A DNA stretch of 21,688 nt from JAJFTV01 sp964426355 (GCA_964426355.1 CAYRRA010000066.1:1-21688); one strand, 5' to 3'; positions 13,968 through 21,567 are shown, counted from the stretch's first letter. Notes: generated by a model from the sequence alone, not told the origin. Program-made: numbers and translations.

Positions 13968-16880
13968 CTACTTCTTCAGCGCGTTCCAAACCCGTTCAGG
14001 GGTAAGCGGCAGTTCGTGGATCCAGACGCCACAGGCGTTGTGCACGGCATTGACCAGCGCCGGAGCGACGCCATCGATGGAGATTTCCGCGACGGATTTG
14101 GCGCCGTAGGGACCGCTGGGTTCATCGGTTTGCACAAAAATCACATCGGTTACCGGTGCTTCGAGGGAACGGTAGATATGATATTCACCCATACGGTCGT
14201 TGAGCACATCGCCTTTCTCGTCAAAGTTGGTTTCTTCGGTGTGAGCAAAGCCCAATGCCTGCGCCATACCGCCTTCCACCTGTCCGGCTGCGGTAAACGG
14301 GTTGATCACGCGCCCGCAGTCGACCACCATCAGCATTCTTTCCACGGTCAATTCGCCGGTTTCGGTATCCACCTCAACCTCTACAAACTGTGCTGCGGTG
14401 GGCGGCGGGCTTTCAAGGCTCATGTGGGAACCGGTTGCCATGATCTGATGCTGGTTTTTCTGGTGCAGGCTGCTCAAACCGATCTCCTCAAATGTTAGAG
14501 AGTACCCATCTGGGGCAGTCACTTTGCGGTCTTTGACCACAAGCGCCTCGGGGTTGTCCAGTTCAAGCATCACGGCAGCTTGCTCGCGGATCTGGTCGAG
14601 GATTTTCAATGCTGCGTTGCGCACCGCGCCGCCGCTGATGTAGGTGGTGCTGCTGGCATAGGCGCCTTTGTCAAAGGGGGTGAAATCGGTATCGGATGAG
14701 TAGACGATGAAATCTTCCACCGGGATTTGCAGCACTTCGGCGGCAATCTGTGCCAGGATGGTATCCGAACCGGTGCCGAGATCGGTAGCGCCGATCAGCA
14801 GGTTGAAGGAACCGTCGTCGTTCATCTTCAATGTCGCCGAAGCCATATCCAGACCGGCAATACCGCTGCCGTGGAAGACGACTGCCATGCCGATGCCTTT
14901 GCGCTTCACGCCGCCGTTTTGTTTTTCATAGGCTGCGCGTTTTGCGTAGTAATCGGTGGCTTTTAGACCAATATTGACGCATTGTTCCATGGCGCTGGTG
15001 TTCATCGACTGGTCGTACCCCTCGCGCCCTTCACCCAGCTTGCGCGCCAGGTACATCGGTTCGCCCACCTTGATCCAGTTCTGGCGTTTGAATTCCACCA
15101 CGTCCATGCCCAACTGTTCGGCAATCTGCTCCATGAGCACTTCGATGCCGAACTGCTCCTGCATGGCGCCGTAGCCGCGGAAAGCGCCTGCCGGCGGGGT
15201 ATTGGTGTAGACCACATCGCAGACCAGGCGGGAATTAGGCGCATTGTAGAGCGTCAGCCCTTTGAATGCACCGACCATGTTAACCGTCAGACCGTGCGAA
15301 GCATACGCTCCGGTATCCCCGATCAGGCGCAGTTCCAATGCCACCAGTTTGTCGTCCTTGACTCCTGCTTTGTAGCGGATGATCTGGCGGTGGCGGCTGC
15401 GCCCGCTGATGAACTCCTGGCGGCGGGTGAGCTCGAGTTTGACCGGTTTACCGGTCTTGATGGTGAGCAGCGCGCAGAGGTCTTCCAGCAGGATTTCCTG
15501 TTTACCGCCAAAGCCGCCACCGATGCGCGGTTTGATGACGCGGATTTGCTTGACCGGCAGCCCGATCAACGGGGCGATGATGCGGCGCACATGGAAAGGC
15601 ACCTGCGTGCTGGAACGCACGACCATGCGGTGGTCTTCATCCCACCAGGTGATGCAGGTGTGCGGCTCGGTTTGGGCATGATGCTGCTTAGGGGTGACGA
15701 ACCTGCCCTCGGCGACTATGTCGGCGGTGCTGAAGGCAGTATTGACGTCGCCAAACTCTTCCTCAATGTGATAGACGATGTTGCGCTTCGGGTCATAGAT
15801 ACCCTCGCTGTCTTCCTCTTCGTGGATTACCGGAGCGCCCGGCTGCATGGACTCTTCCAGACCAAACACAGCCGGCAGCACTTCGTAATCGACTTTGATT
15901 AATCGAAGGGCTTGCTGGGCAATTTCAGGGGTATCCGCAGCCACAACAGCCACACGGTCGCCGACATGGCGCACCTTTTGATCCAGGCTGGTCTGATCAT
16001 AAGGGGGGATTTGCGGATAGCTTTGTCCGCCTGAAGCATACTTGATACGCGGCAGGTCTTTATAAGTCAAGACGGCGTGCACGCCGGGCAGTTCACGCGC
16101 TTTACTGGCGTCAATGTCTTTAATGATAGCGTGGGCATGCGGGCTGGTGAGCAAGGCTCCGTAGAGCATACCGGGGATATGCACGTCATTGGTGTAAACG
16201 GGTCGTCCGGCTGCCAGTTTCTCGGCATCGACTTTGAGCTGTGGTTTGCCGACGAACTGGGTTCTACTCATACTGGCGGGTGTAAAGACCAATGGCGGAA
16301 GGGGCCAGCGGTTTTTGTCTTTGCGGTAGTAGGCTTCTGGCAGTTTGATGTCGCGCGTTTCTTCGGGGAGTTCCAACTCGATATGGGTTACCGGCGGAAC
16401 TTCCTCGCCGCGCAGCATGGCACCGGCGCGTTTGACCGCGTCGATGATGCGCACAAAACCGGTACAGCGGCAGGTATCACCACTCAATGCCTCGCGGATT
16501 TCGTATTCGGAGGGGTTGGGGTTCGCATCCAGCAGCGCTTTTGCCACCAGAATTTGAGCCGGTGTACAGTAACCGCATTGGATTGCGCCGCTTTCCATGA
16601 ATGCTTTCTGAACGGGGTGCAGCACGCCATCCTGGCTCAGCCCTTCCACCGTGAACACATCGTGTCCGTTCACATCGGATGCGCGAACCATGCAGCTTCG
16701 CACCGGTTTGCCATCGAGCAGCACCGTACAAACACCGCAGTCGCCCTGGCTGCAGCCATCCTTAACGCTGAACATGCCCAGCTCGCGCAGCAGGTCGAGC
16801 AGTTTTCGCGCGCGGGTGACCTCTGCGCACGTGGTCTTGCTGTTCAAAACGAATTCGATTTGCAGGGTTTCGTCTTTCAT
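13968..16880 (-). CDS. Molybdenum hydroxylase, fused 2Fe-2S and molybdopterin subunit (XdhD/YgfN-like)
   Basis: Start at ATG 16880 (AAGGAG seven bases upstream; its ATGA overlaps the stop of the preceding gene), giving 970 residues. Residues 1-85 are a plant-type ferredoxin domain with C43, C48, C51, C63. Residues 90-160 carry the second cluster: C102, C105, C137, C139. From about 205 follows the molybdopterin part: GGGFGGK at 454-460, AFRGYGAMQEQFG, and near the end GPYGAKSVAEIS with E932, the position of the catalytic Glu of xanthine dehydrogenases. There is no FAD domain between, as in the YgfN/XdhD and Desulfovibrio aldehyde oxidoreductase layouts. It hydroxylates a purine, aldehyde or similar carbon with water as oxygen source, in the cytoplasm; the substrate is not readable. 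No molybdopterin-sulfurase (XdhC) or cofactor genes are in the window. Confidence 0.92.
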   Translation of the reverse strand: MKDETLQIEFVLNSKTTCAEVTRARKLLDLLRELGMFSVKDGCSQGDCGVCTVLLDGKPVRSCMVRASDVNGHDVFTVEGLSQDGVLHPVQKAFMESGAIQCGYCTPAQILVAKALLDANPNPSEYEIREALSGDTCRCTGFVRIIDAVKRAGAMLRGEEVPPVTHIELELPEETRDIKLPEAYYRKDKNRWPLPPLVFTPASMSRTQFVGKPQLKVDAEKLAAGRPVYTNDVHIPGMLYGALLTSPHAHAIIKDIDASKARELPGVHAVLTYKDLPRIKYASGGQSYPQIPPYDQTSLDQKVRHVGDRVAVVAADTPEIAQQALRLIKVDYEVLPAVFGLEESMQPGAPVIHEEEDSEGIYDPKRNIVYHIEEEFGDVNTAFSTADIVAEGRFVTPKQHHAQTEPHTCITWWDEDHRMVVRSSTQVPFHVRRIIAPLIGLPVKQIRVIKPRIGGGFGGKQEILLEDLCALLTIKTGKPVKLELTRRQEFISGRSRHRQIIRYKAGVKDDKLVALELRLIGDTGAYASHGLTVNMVGAFKGLTLYNAPNSRLVCDVVYTNTPPAGAFRGYGAMQEQFGIEVLMEQIAEQLGMDVVEFKRQNWIKVGEPMYLARKLGEGREGYDQSMNTSAMEQCVNIGLKATDYYAKRAAYEKQNGGVKRKGIGMAVVFHGSGIAGLDMASATLKMNDDGSFNLLIGATDLGTGSDTILAQIAAEVLQIPVEDFIVYSSDTDFTPFDKGAYASSTTYISGGAVRNAALKILDQIREQAAVMLELDNPEALVVKDRKVTAPDGYSLTFEEIGLSSLHQKNQHQIMATGSHMSLESPPPTAAQFVEVEVDTETGELTVERMLMVVDCGRVINPFTAAGQVEGGMAQALGFAHTEETNFDEKGDVLNDRMGEYHIYRSLEAPVTDVIFVQTDEPSGPYGAKSVAEISIDGVAPALVNAVHNACGVWIHELPLTPERVWNALKK

Positions 16881-17557
16881 GCTGATTCTCCTTCCATACA
16901 TGCTTGCAGGGTACGGCGCGTCATCACGCCTGCCATGGCTTTGCGATATTCGACACCCCCGCGATAATCTCCTTTGGGTTGAACTTCTCCTTCCACTGCG
17001 TCAACGATTTGTTGGATGATTGCTTCAGACAGGGATTTGCCTGTCATCAGGTTGGCTGCATTTGCCAGTGCAACACTTTGATTCCAAACGCCGCTGAGTG
17101 CCAGGCGGGCATCTTTGATTGCTCCATTTTCTGTATCGATCACTGCCATTGCCCACACAATGGGAAAATCACTGGCAGAGCTACCGGTGCGCGCATCAGC
17201 CCAGTTGCGACCAGGTACATTCAACGGCAGGTACAAAGCTGTGATCTCTTTTGATTTTCTGCCTGCAGCCAACAGTTCAGCCAGCGGTTGCTCGGTGCCA
17301 TCTTCAAGAGCAGCCCAGGTGCCCCAAGCCAATAATGCGCCTACCCATTGGGGCGCCAGTCCTGGCGCAGCCAGTGTTTTTGACACATCGTATTCACTGC
17401 GTTTCTGCCAGGTCAGTTTACCGCGTAATGTGTTTTGCAGAAACACAGGGCATTGCGGATGTTCCAGGATATCAGCCAGGCTGGCTTGTGCATCCAGTTT
17501 TAGCCGCGCCGTTCCTTCCTGAAAGGGTTTTTCTTGGATTTCTAAAATTGTTACCAT
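16877..17557 (-). CDS. Flavoprotein-type subunit of the molybdenum hydroxylase, truncated FAD domain
   Basis: Start at ATG 17557, with GGAGGAGATT just upstream; 226 residues, whereas the FAD subunits of this family are usually about 260-300. The C-terminal half (RTGSSASDFPIVWAMAVIDTENGAIKDARLALSGV to VEYRKAMAGVMTRRTL) is a good CO-dehydrogenase flavoprotein C-terminal domain. The N-terminal half retains only a trace of the second FAD subdomain (LQNTLRGKLTW where 'hxxiRnxxTxGGN' is expected). The first subdomain with its AGGT/GGS FAD loop is absent, so FAD binding is doubtful. It overlaps the large subunit by four bases (ATGA). It could be a docking or scaffold subunit, or pass electrons by another route. 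Similar to the YgfM type in pairing with a fused large subunit. Confidence 0.8.
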   Translation of the reverse strand: MVTILEIQEKPFQEGTARLKLDAQASLADILEHPQCPVFLQNTLRGKLTWQKRSEYDVSKTLAAPGLAPQWVGALLAWGTWAALEDGTEQPLAELLAAGRKSKEITALYLPLNVPGRNWADARTGSSASDFPIVWAMAVIDTENGAIKDARLALSGVWNQSVALANAANLMTGKSLSEAIIQQIVDAVEGEVQPKGDYRGGVEYRKAMAGVMTRRTLQACMEGESA

Positions 17558-17584
17558 AATCTCCTCCAGAGGGAATACCAACAC

Positions 17585-17615
17585 TACAGACAGGATAGAT
17601 TAATTATACAGACAG
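17585..17615 (-). promoter_or_regulatory. Predicted promoter with direct repeats, molybdenum hydroxylase operon
   Basis: On the - strand a perfect TATAAT lies at 17603-17608 with no acceptable -35 hexamer at 16-18 bases. Two identical copies of TACAGACAG (+ strand 17585-17593 and 17607-17615) flank and touch the -10, with starts 22 bases apart, about two helical turns. This suggests a regulator binding one DNA face and possibly replacing the missing -35 contact or repressing. Confidence 0.45.
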
Positions 17616-17720
17616 TTGCAGAAAAGCTTGTTCCCGGCAACCTGATCCCCTCATAATCATAAACGCCTTCTGAATGCCTGTTTTGTTGAATAAAAAACAG
17701 TTTCATTCCTATTTTATTCT

Positions 17721-17763
17721 ACCGGAAGCTTTCACACAAGCCCATTGTGGTTATGCTGCCGGT
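17721..17763. repeat. Multi-part inverted repeat downstream of the first methyltransferase
   Basis: ACCGG/CCGGT, AGC/GCT and CACAA/TTGTG pair in register around a 5-base centre, separated by a 1x1 and a 5x5 internal loop: 13 paired positions in 43 bases. It lies 16 bases past the methyltransferase stop on the - strand, without a U-tract. It probably marks the 3' end of that transcript. Confidence 0.4.
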
Positions 17764-17778
17764 CTTCATTTATCCCAT

Positions 17779-18657
17779 TTAGGGGGTCTGACAGATCAAG
17801 CCAATCCATTCACTGCCGTCCACATACGGCTGACCGGTCAGGTCGCCCCAAATGCCGAGAACATTCAACCCGCTGCTCTCCAGTTCGTCGGTAATGCTCG
17901 CGGGGGAGTAATCCTGGAACCACATGCGATAGACCGAGACCGTCCCATCCGGTTCTATTGTGATGGCTTGATCCAGAAAAATAAACTGCTCCGGATAATC
18001 AAACCCATCTTCCAGCAAGAGATGCAGTCCGGGTTTCCAGAAGCCGCCCTTTTGCACGCTCCATCCGTTGACGCTGCCGTGCTTTTTCCTGCATTCGCGC
18101 GTGGTCACATCCAGAACAAAAAAGCCGCCGGGTTTGAGCGCCTTGCGTACATTTTGCAACAACATGCTGCGCTGCACCGGGCTGAGCGGGCAAAAGTCGC
18201 CGTAGATCAGGAGCGCGGCATCATACAACCCCGTATCTTTGAGTTCCAGGTAGTTCTCGTACCGATATTGGATATCCAGGTGGTTCTCCTGGGCAAATCG
18301 TTTTGCGTATTCGATGGAGCGGCGCGAATAATCGACGCCGGTTACGCGCATCCCGCGCTGTGCCAGCCGGCTGGCATACAGACCCGGTCCGCAGCCCAGA
18401 TCGAGCACGGCAGAGCCGGTTGATAAGTTCAACGTATCGATCAGCCAGGACACAACGCGGTCGATGGTTTCCGGTCGACGGCTGGCGCCGTCATGCGATG
18501 GATTAAGGTGCGCTGCCAGCATTTGCGAAGAGATATGCTCATCATCCCAAAAAAGCTTTTCGCCCGGTGTGAAGGGTTCCGGTTTTACGCGCAGGCTGAG
18601 CAGTAGTTCAAGGTCCAGGCTGTGGTTATCCAACAGAAAGTCAGGTTTTTGTTTCAT
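17779..18657 (-). CDS. Class I SAM-dependent methyltransferase
   Basis: 292 residues. An N-terminal block FWDDEHISSQMLAAHLNPSHDGASRRPETID (about 36-66) precedes the Rossmann domain and is typical of a methyltransferase group seen in Firmicutes and Chloroflexi. The SAM site is motif I VLDLGCGPG (84-92), followed by GVDYSRRSI (acidic ribose ligand Asp) and, further on, ALLIYGDFCPLSP and LKPGGFFVLDVTTRE. The C-terminal part (WKPGLHLLLEDGFDYPEQFIFLDQAITIEPDGTVSVYRMWF) may shape the substrate pocket. The substrate is unknown. It begins 34 bases after the stop of the second methyltransferase with no clear Shine-Dalgarno, so translation may depend on the upstream gene. Confidence 0.9.
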   Translation of the reverse strand: MKQKPDFLLDNHSLDLELLLSLRVKPEPFTPGEKLFWDDEHISSQMLAAHLNPSHDGASRRPETIDRVVSWLIDTLNLSTGSAVLDLGCGPGLYASRLAQRGMRVTGVDYSRRSIEYAKRFAQENHLDIQYRYENYLELKDTGLYDAALLIYGDFCPLSPVQRSMLLQNVRKALKPGGFFVLDVTTRECRKKHGSVNGWSVQKGGFWKPGLHLLLEDGFDYPEQFIFLDQAITIEPDGTVSVYRMWFQDYSPASITDELESSGLNVLGIWGDLTGQPYVDGSEWIGLICQTP

Positions 18658-18691
18658 TTTTTATCAGGTTATTTGTGTGTTCTCAAGATCA

Positions 18692-19501
18692 TCAGGCAGG
18701 CTGCCTGGCGACCAGTGAATAGCACATGGGTATCTTCCCGTATTTTTCCAGGTGTGCAAAAACGGCAGAAATGTCGTGCGGGTATTCCCTGAACTCCACC
18801 AGGGCAAAATTGTTCTGGAGGAGCGTGGTGAAAATCTCTGTGAGGTTGTGCGGGAAACAGACCGATTCTTCACTTTCGTAAATCGTACCGCCAACATAAT
18901 CCAGACCTGTGTTCTCCACCCAGGGTTGATCGCTAAAATATGAATAGGCGATTTTTAGTTCATCTTCGGCATTGTAAAGCGGGTCGCCAGGACCAACCAT
19001 CATATCCAGGACAGGGTGCATTTCATAGATCAACATGGATCCCCCTGGTTTTAACAGCCGCCGGCAAATGGCAAACAGTTTATCCAGTTCGGCGATCCAG
19101 GTGAGTGCGCCAATCGTAAAAACGACCAGGTCGAACTGACCATCATACGTGGCAGGGATTTCCAGTACATCGGAACGAATGAAGTCACAGTTAACACCGG
19201 CGAGCGCCGCCAGTTCCTGTGCTTCCTGGATGAACGCATCGGAGATATCAAAGCCGATACCGTGTGCTGCACCCATGCGCAGGATGGAGATGAGTTCAAC
19301 CCCGTTGTTGCAGCATAAATGTGCCACATTTTTCTCACTTAAGCCAATTTCAGACAGGACGCGTTTTTCCACTTCACCCAGGGCAGTATAAGCAGGGTCT
19401 TGTACCGCTTCATGCAGGTTCACCTTGCGGTGCTGGCGATGGATGGGCGCAACCTGGTTCCAGGCTGCGCGATTTTTCTCGGTGTAGTTTTCTGGTTTCA
19501 T
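18692..19501 (-). CDS. Class I SAM-dependent methyltransferase, LxCxxG variant
   Basis: 269 residues from ATG 19501, AAGGAT six bases upstream. The opening NYTEKNRAAWNQVAPIH is the typical 'nrxaWnxxA' start of this group. Motif I reads VAHLCCNNGVE instead of the common LDxGCGxG, a variant also seen in the 'LxCxxG' class. GIGFDIS carries the acidic ribose ligand; FDLVVFTIGALTWI and LLKPGGSMLIYEMHP are motifs IV and V. The later part (YSYFSDQPWVENTGLDYVGGTIYESEE) looks substrate-shaping. Target unknown. It is transcribed ahead of the second methyltransferase, so the pair probably forms one operon; the two proteins are of different subgroups, not a recent duplication. Confidence 0.9.
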   Translation of the reverse strand: MKPENYTEKNRAAWNQVAPIHRQHRKVNLHEAVQDPAYTALGEVEKRVLSEIGLSEKNVAHLCCNNGVELISILRMGAAHGIGFDISDAFIQEAQELAALAGVNCDFIRSDVLEIPATYDGQFDLVVFTIGALTWIAELDKLFAICRRLLKPGGSMLIYEMHPVLDMMVGPGDPLYNAEDELKIAYSYFSDQPWVENTGLDYVGGTIYESEESVCFPHNLTEIFTTLLQNNFALVEFREYPHDISAVFAHLEKYGKIPMCYSLVARQPA

Positions 19502-19530
19502 TCTTTATCCTTTTCCTTTGGTTGCAGGTA

Positions 19531-19536
19531 ATTATA
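19531..19536 (-). promoter_or_regulatory. -10 element of the methyltransferase pair
   Basis: A perfect TATAAT on the - strand about 30 bases before the ATG at 19501, between the upstream terminator and the gene. No good -35 is present. Confidence 0.3.
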
Positions 19537-19547
19537 AATGAAACAGA

Positions 19548-19575
19548 AACAGGCTGCCGTTTTTGGCAGCCTGTT
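19548..19575 (-). terminator. Intrinsic terminator of the secreted-protein gene
   Basis: AACAGGCTGCC (19548-19558) and GGCAGCCTGTT (19565-19575) form a perfect 11-bp stem with a 6-base loop. On the - strand the tail is TTCTGTTTCATTT, fairly T-rich. It is 20 bases past the stop codon of the secreted protein. Confidence 0.75.
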
Positions 19576-19594
19576 GGGGGGCGTTTGATTTGGA

Positions 19595-20311
19595 TTAGTC
19601 GTGCTTATCCTTGTCTTTATCGTTATTGGCGTGTGGTGGCGGACCGGGTTCGTGATCCGGGTTGGGGTGTTCCGGATGTTCAGGCTTGCCGTGTTCATCC
19701 TCCATGTCTTTAAACTCGTCTTCAGGCATTTCGCCTTTATCTTTGCCGGAGCCAATCAAGCCCAGCGATTGCCAGACCTCACCCCATCCGCCCATTTCCT
19801 CTTTCATGGTGAGCAGTTCTTCAGGTGAGACCTCACCGTTCAACAACATGCCTGTATTGAATGCGTTTTTGATTTCACCTAATCCAAAACCATCTACGCA
19901 GAACCAGCCCATCACCTGTTCGTAATAAACTCCATATTGACTTGCCAGGCGTTCGGCAACCGGGTGGGAAGCATCCATGTTTTCACAATAATATCCGCCT
20001 TTGTTATCTTCTTCGTTCCCATTGAACAGGACCTGGATATTTGTTGCGCTGATCTGCTCATTTTCATACCAGCCGGTTACAACCACGAGGTCTCCGGGCT
20101 CAAGCAGAGATAGATCGTACCCCTCCGGGGGAATGACGGTATATGTCTCCTCTTCGGCGGTTTGAACCGTGAAAGAATCACCCATGATTTCATCAATTGT
20201 GATGCTGAGTACGGTTCCTTTTAACACGATTTCATCTTGGGCATTTACTGGGGTAGTGATGACCAGGATAAGAACCAGGGCAAGACTGCTTAGAAGCCAT
20301 TTGCGCGACAT
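19595..20311 (-). CDS. Secreted protein, DUF5666-like domain and charged C-terminal tail
   Basis: 238 residues, AAAGGAG well placed before the ATG. The N-terminus has a Sec signal peptide (RK, then a hydrophobic core, cleavage likely after PVNA-Q at about residue 24). Residues about 28-95 are beta-rich (VLKGTVLSITIDEI, DSFTVQTAEEETYTVIPPEG, GDLVVVTGWYENEQISATNIQVL), like the DUF5666 OB-type domain. Residues about 105-165 contain two Cys and a patterned stretch, VAERLASQYGVYYEQVMGWFC then GFGLGEIKNAFNTG. The tail (about 190-238) is a low-complexity run of Glu, Asp, His, Pro and Lys that could bind divalent cations. Function unknown. It has its own promoter and terminator. Confidence 0.8.
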   Translation of the reverse strand: MSRKWLLSSLALVLILVITTPVNAQDEIVLKGTVLSITIDEIMGDSFTVQTAEEETYTVIPPEGYDLSLLEPGDLVVVTGWYENEQISATNIQVLFNGNEEDNKGGYYCENMDASHPVAERLASQYGVYYEQVMGWFCVDGFGLGEIKNAFNTGMLLNGEVSPEELLTMKEEMGGWGEVWQSLGLIGSGKDKGEMPEDEFKDMEDEHGKPEHPEHPNPDHEPGPPPHANNDKDKDKHD

Positions 20312-20381
20312 GCTTATCTCCTTTCTGGGTTAGAAAAAACTTTGTTCACCACATTAAAGACCGGCTTGTCACAGAGGGTTA

Positions 20382-20429
20382 ACCGCTAACGCCATCAGAA
20401 AAATATAGAACTGATGGCGCTGCGGTCAA
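20382..20429 (-). promoter_or_regulatory. Promoter embedded in an inverted repeat, secreted-protein gene
   Basis: On the - strand TTGACC (20424-20429), a 16-base spacer and TATATT (20402-20407) form a good promoter. Perfect 9-bp arms CGCCATCAG (20390-20398) and CTGATGGCG (20411-20419) straddle the -10, with an outer ACCGC/GCGGT pair (20382-20386, 20422-20426). One half-site lies in the spacer, the other after the -10, as expected for a repressor operator. The leader would be about 80 nt. Confidence 0.65.
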
Positions 20430-20652
20430 TGAAGGGGTCTTAGTTCACTGTTACCGTACCTGTAAATTTTTTCAACCGTTAAAAATACCGATAAAGATAC
20501 CAATAAAGGCTATGGTGTGTGAATCAGGCAACCTGTATATATGATGACGAAAAAAAGCCCGGGTTGTTACAAAAAAAACCATTGGTGGGCATTTATCAAA
20601 AAAATTTATGCGTTTTTTACGGGTCACAACAGTGGAAATAAACCGTAATAAA
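20430..20652. other. AT-rich intergenic stretch
   Basis: No supported gene. It is rich in A and T runs; the single - strand frame here (20472-20675) runs into the MerR terminator and has no ribosome-binding site. Confidence 0.5.
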
Positions 20653-20694
20653 AAACAAAGGTTGTCCCGGTTCATTTTGGAACAACCTCTGTTT
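20653..20694 (-). terminator. Intrinsic terminator of the MerR/GyrI-like gene
   Basis: AAACAAAGGTTGT (20653-20665) and ACAACCTCTGTTT (20682-20694) pair at 12 of 13 positions. On the - strand the stem ends in TTTGTTTTTTATT. It lies 22 bases past the stop codon. Confidence 0.82.
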
Positions 20695-20716
20695 CGATTT
20701 CACACCGGTAAGCCGG

Positions 20717-21538
20717 TCAGCTCTTTTTCACTGGAAACTGGATCTCGGTTACATAATTGGGGTCATCCTGTCGCAGTTCATTCTCTCCGGTTGAAATATA
20801 AATCTCTCTTCCCGGACCGTTTATCTGATAGCCGTTGGCATCGAGCCATTCGATCATTTGTTGGTAGCTTTTGAACAGCGTTGTGAAAGGTCCATGATGA
20901 ATCAGGCTAGCCATGGTCTTGACAGCCGGAAGCTGGCGCACCTGGGCAGGCGGTTCCACGCTGGCTGGAGCAGCGATGGTGAAACAGACTTCAAGGTCAT
21001 GGTCCAGTTCTTTGTATTCGCGGTCGTGGTCCAGTGTGAAGCAAGGTCCGATGCTGTGCACGCTAACATTTTTCATGGCTTTGCCGAGTTGTTCCCAAAG
21101 CGTTTGCTGGTCGGGATAGTTCGGAACAATACCGCGCAAGGAGATGATCCACATTGCGGGTACTGACTTGATTACCACTTCGTTATCTGGCATGTTATTC
21201 TCCTGTTCGAATAATTTCAGCCGGGCTTCAATGCGCGCCAGGGTCTCCTGGCTCTCGACAATGCTTTGATGCAGCTCTACCTGGCGGCGGCGCAGCATAC
21301 CAATCACCTGTTGGGCGGGCAGGTCAGCGTTTAGCAGCATACCAATTTGCTGTAAGGATAGCCCCATCTCTTTGAGCGCCAGGATGCGCTGCAACCTGGG
21401 TAGCTGCGCAGCGGCGTAGTAGCGATAACCATTGTGCGGGTCTACGTGCACCGGTTTGAGTAGCCCCAGTTCATCGTAATGGCGCAGGGTCTTCACCGTT
21501 AACAGGCTGAGTTTTGAGAAATCACCGATTTTGATCAT
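20717..21538 (-). CDS. MerR-family regulator with GyrI-like effector domain (BmrR-like)
   Basis: 273 residues. The MerR DNA-binding domain is at about 2-70: KIGDFSKLSLLTVKTLRHYDELGLLKPVHVDPHNGYRYY. A dimerising helix follows at about 75-112 (RRRQVELHQSIVESQETLARIEARL). A GyrI-like (SOUL/effector) ligand domain occupies about 118-273, ending GREIYISTGENELRQDDPNYVTEIQFPVKK. This is the BmrR/BltR layout, in which hydrophobic cationic compounds bind the C-terminal domain and the protein untwists a promoter with an over-long spacer. GGAGC lies eight bases before the ATG. No efflux gene follows in the window; the target may lie to the right, or be its own gene. Confidence 0.94.
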   Translation of the reverse strand: MIKIGDFSKLSLLTVKTLRHYDELGLLKPVHVDPHNGYRYYAAAQLPRLQRILALKEMGLSLQQIGMLLNADLPAQQVIGMLRRRQVELHQSIVESQETLARIEARLKLFEQENNMPDNEVVIKSVPAMWIISLRGIVPNYPDQQTLWEQLGKAMKNVSVHSIGPCFTLDHDREYKELDHDLEVCFTIAAPASVEPPAQVRQLPAVKTMASLIHHGPFTTLFKSYQQMIEWLDANGYQINGPGREIYISTGENELRQDDPNYVTEIQFPVKKS

Positions 21539-21549
21539 TTTTTTGCTCC

Positions 21550-21561
21550 GAAAGCGCTTTC
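21550..21561. promoter_or_regulatory. 12-bp perfect palindrome near the MerR transcription start
   Basis: GAAAGCGCTTTC is perfectly self-complementary, centred on GCGC, and overlaps the expected transcription start (near 21560). It resembles LacI/CcpA-family operators in having a central CpG flanked by AAG/CTT. Confidence 0.4.
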
Positions 21562-21567
21562 AAGTGT

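Noticed and set aside
14982..15902. 306-codon open frame on the + strand, opposite the molybdenum hydroxylase
   Set aside because: It is a shadow of the antisense strand: no ribosome-binding site, and composition (many His, Asp, Gln, Phe) typical of reverse-complement reading of a well-conserved enzyme.
16077..16967. 296-codon open frame on the + strand opposite the iron-sulfur domain
   Set aside because: The opposite strand carries conserved ferredoxin cysteines and the glycine loop; this frame has no recognisable domain and spans two - strand genes.
20472..20675. 67-codon open frame on the - strand in the AT-rich gap
   Set aside because: It begins inside the MerR gene terminator, lacks a ribosome-binding site and is low-complexity (Phe/Ile/Arg).
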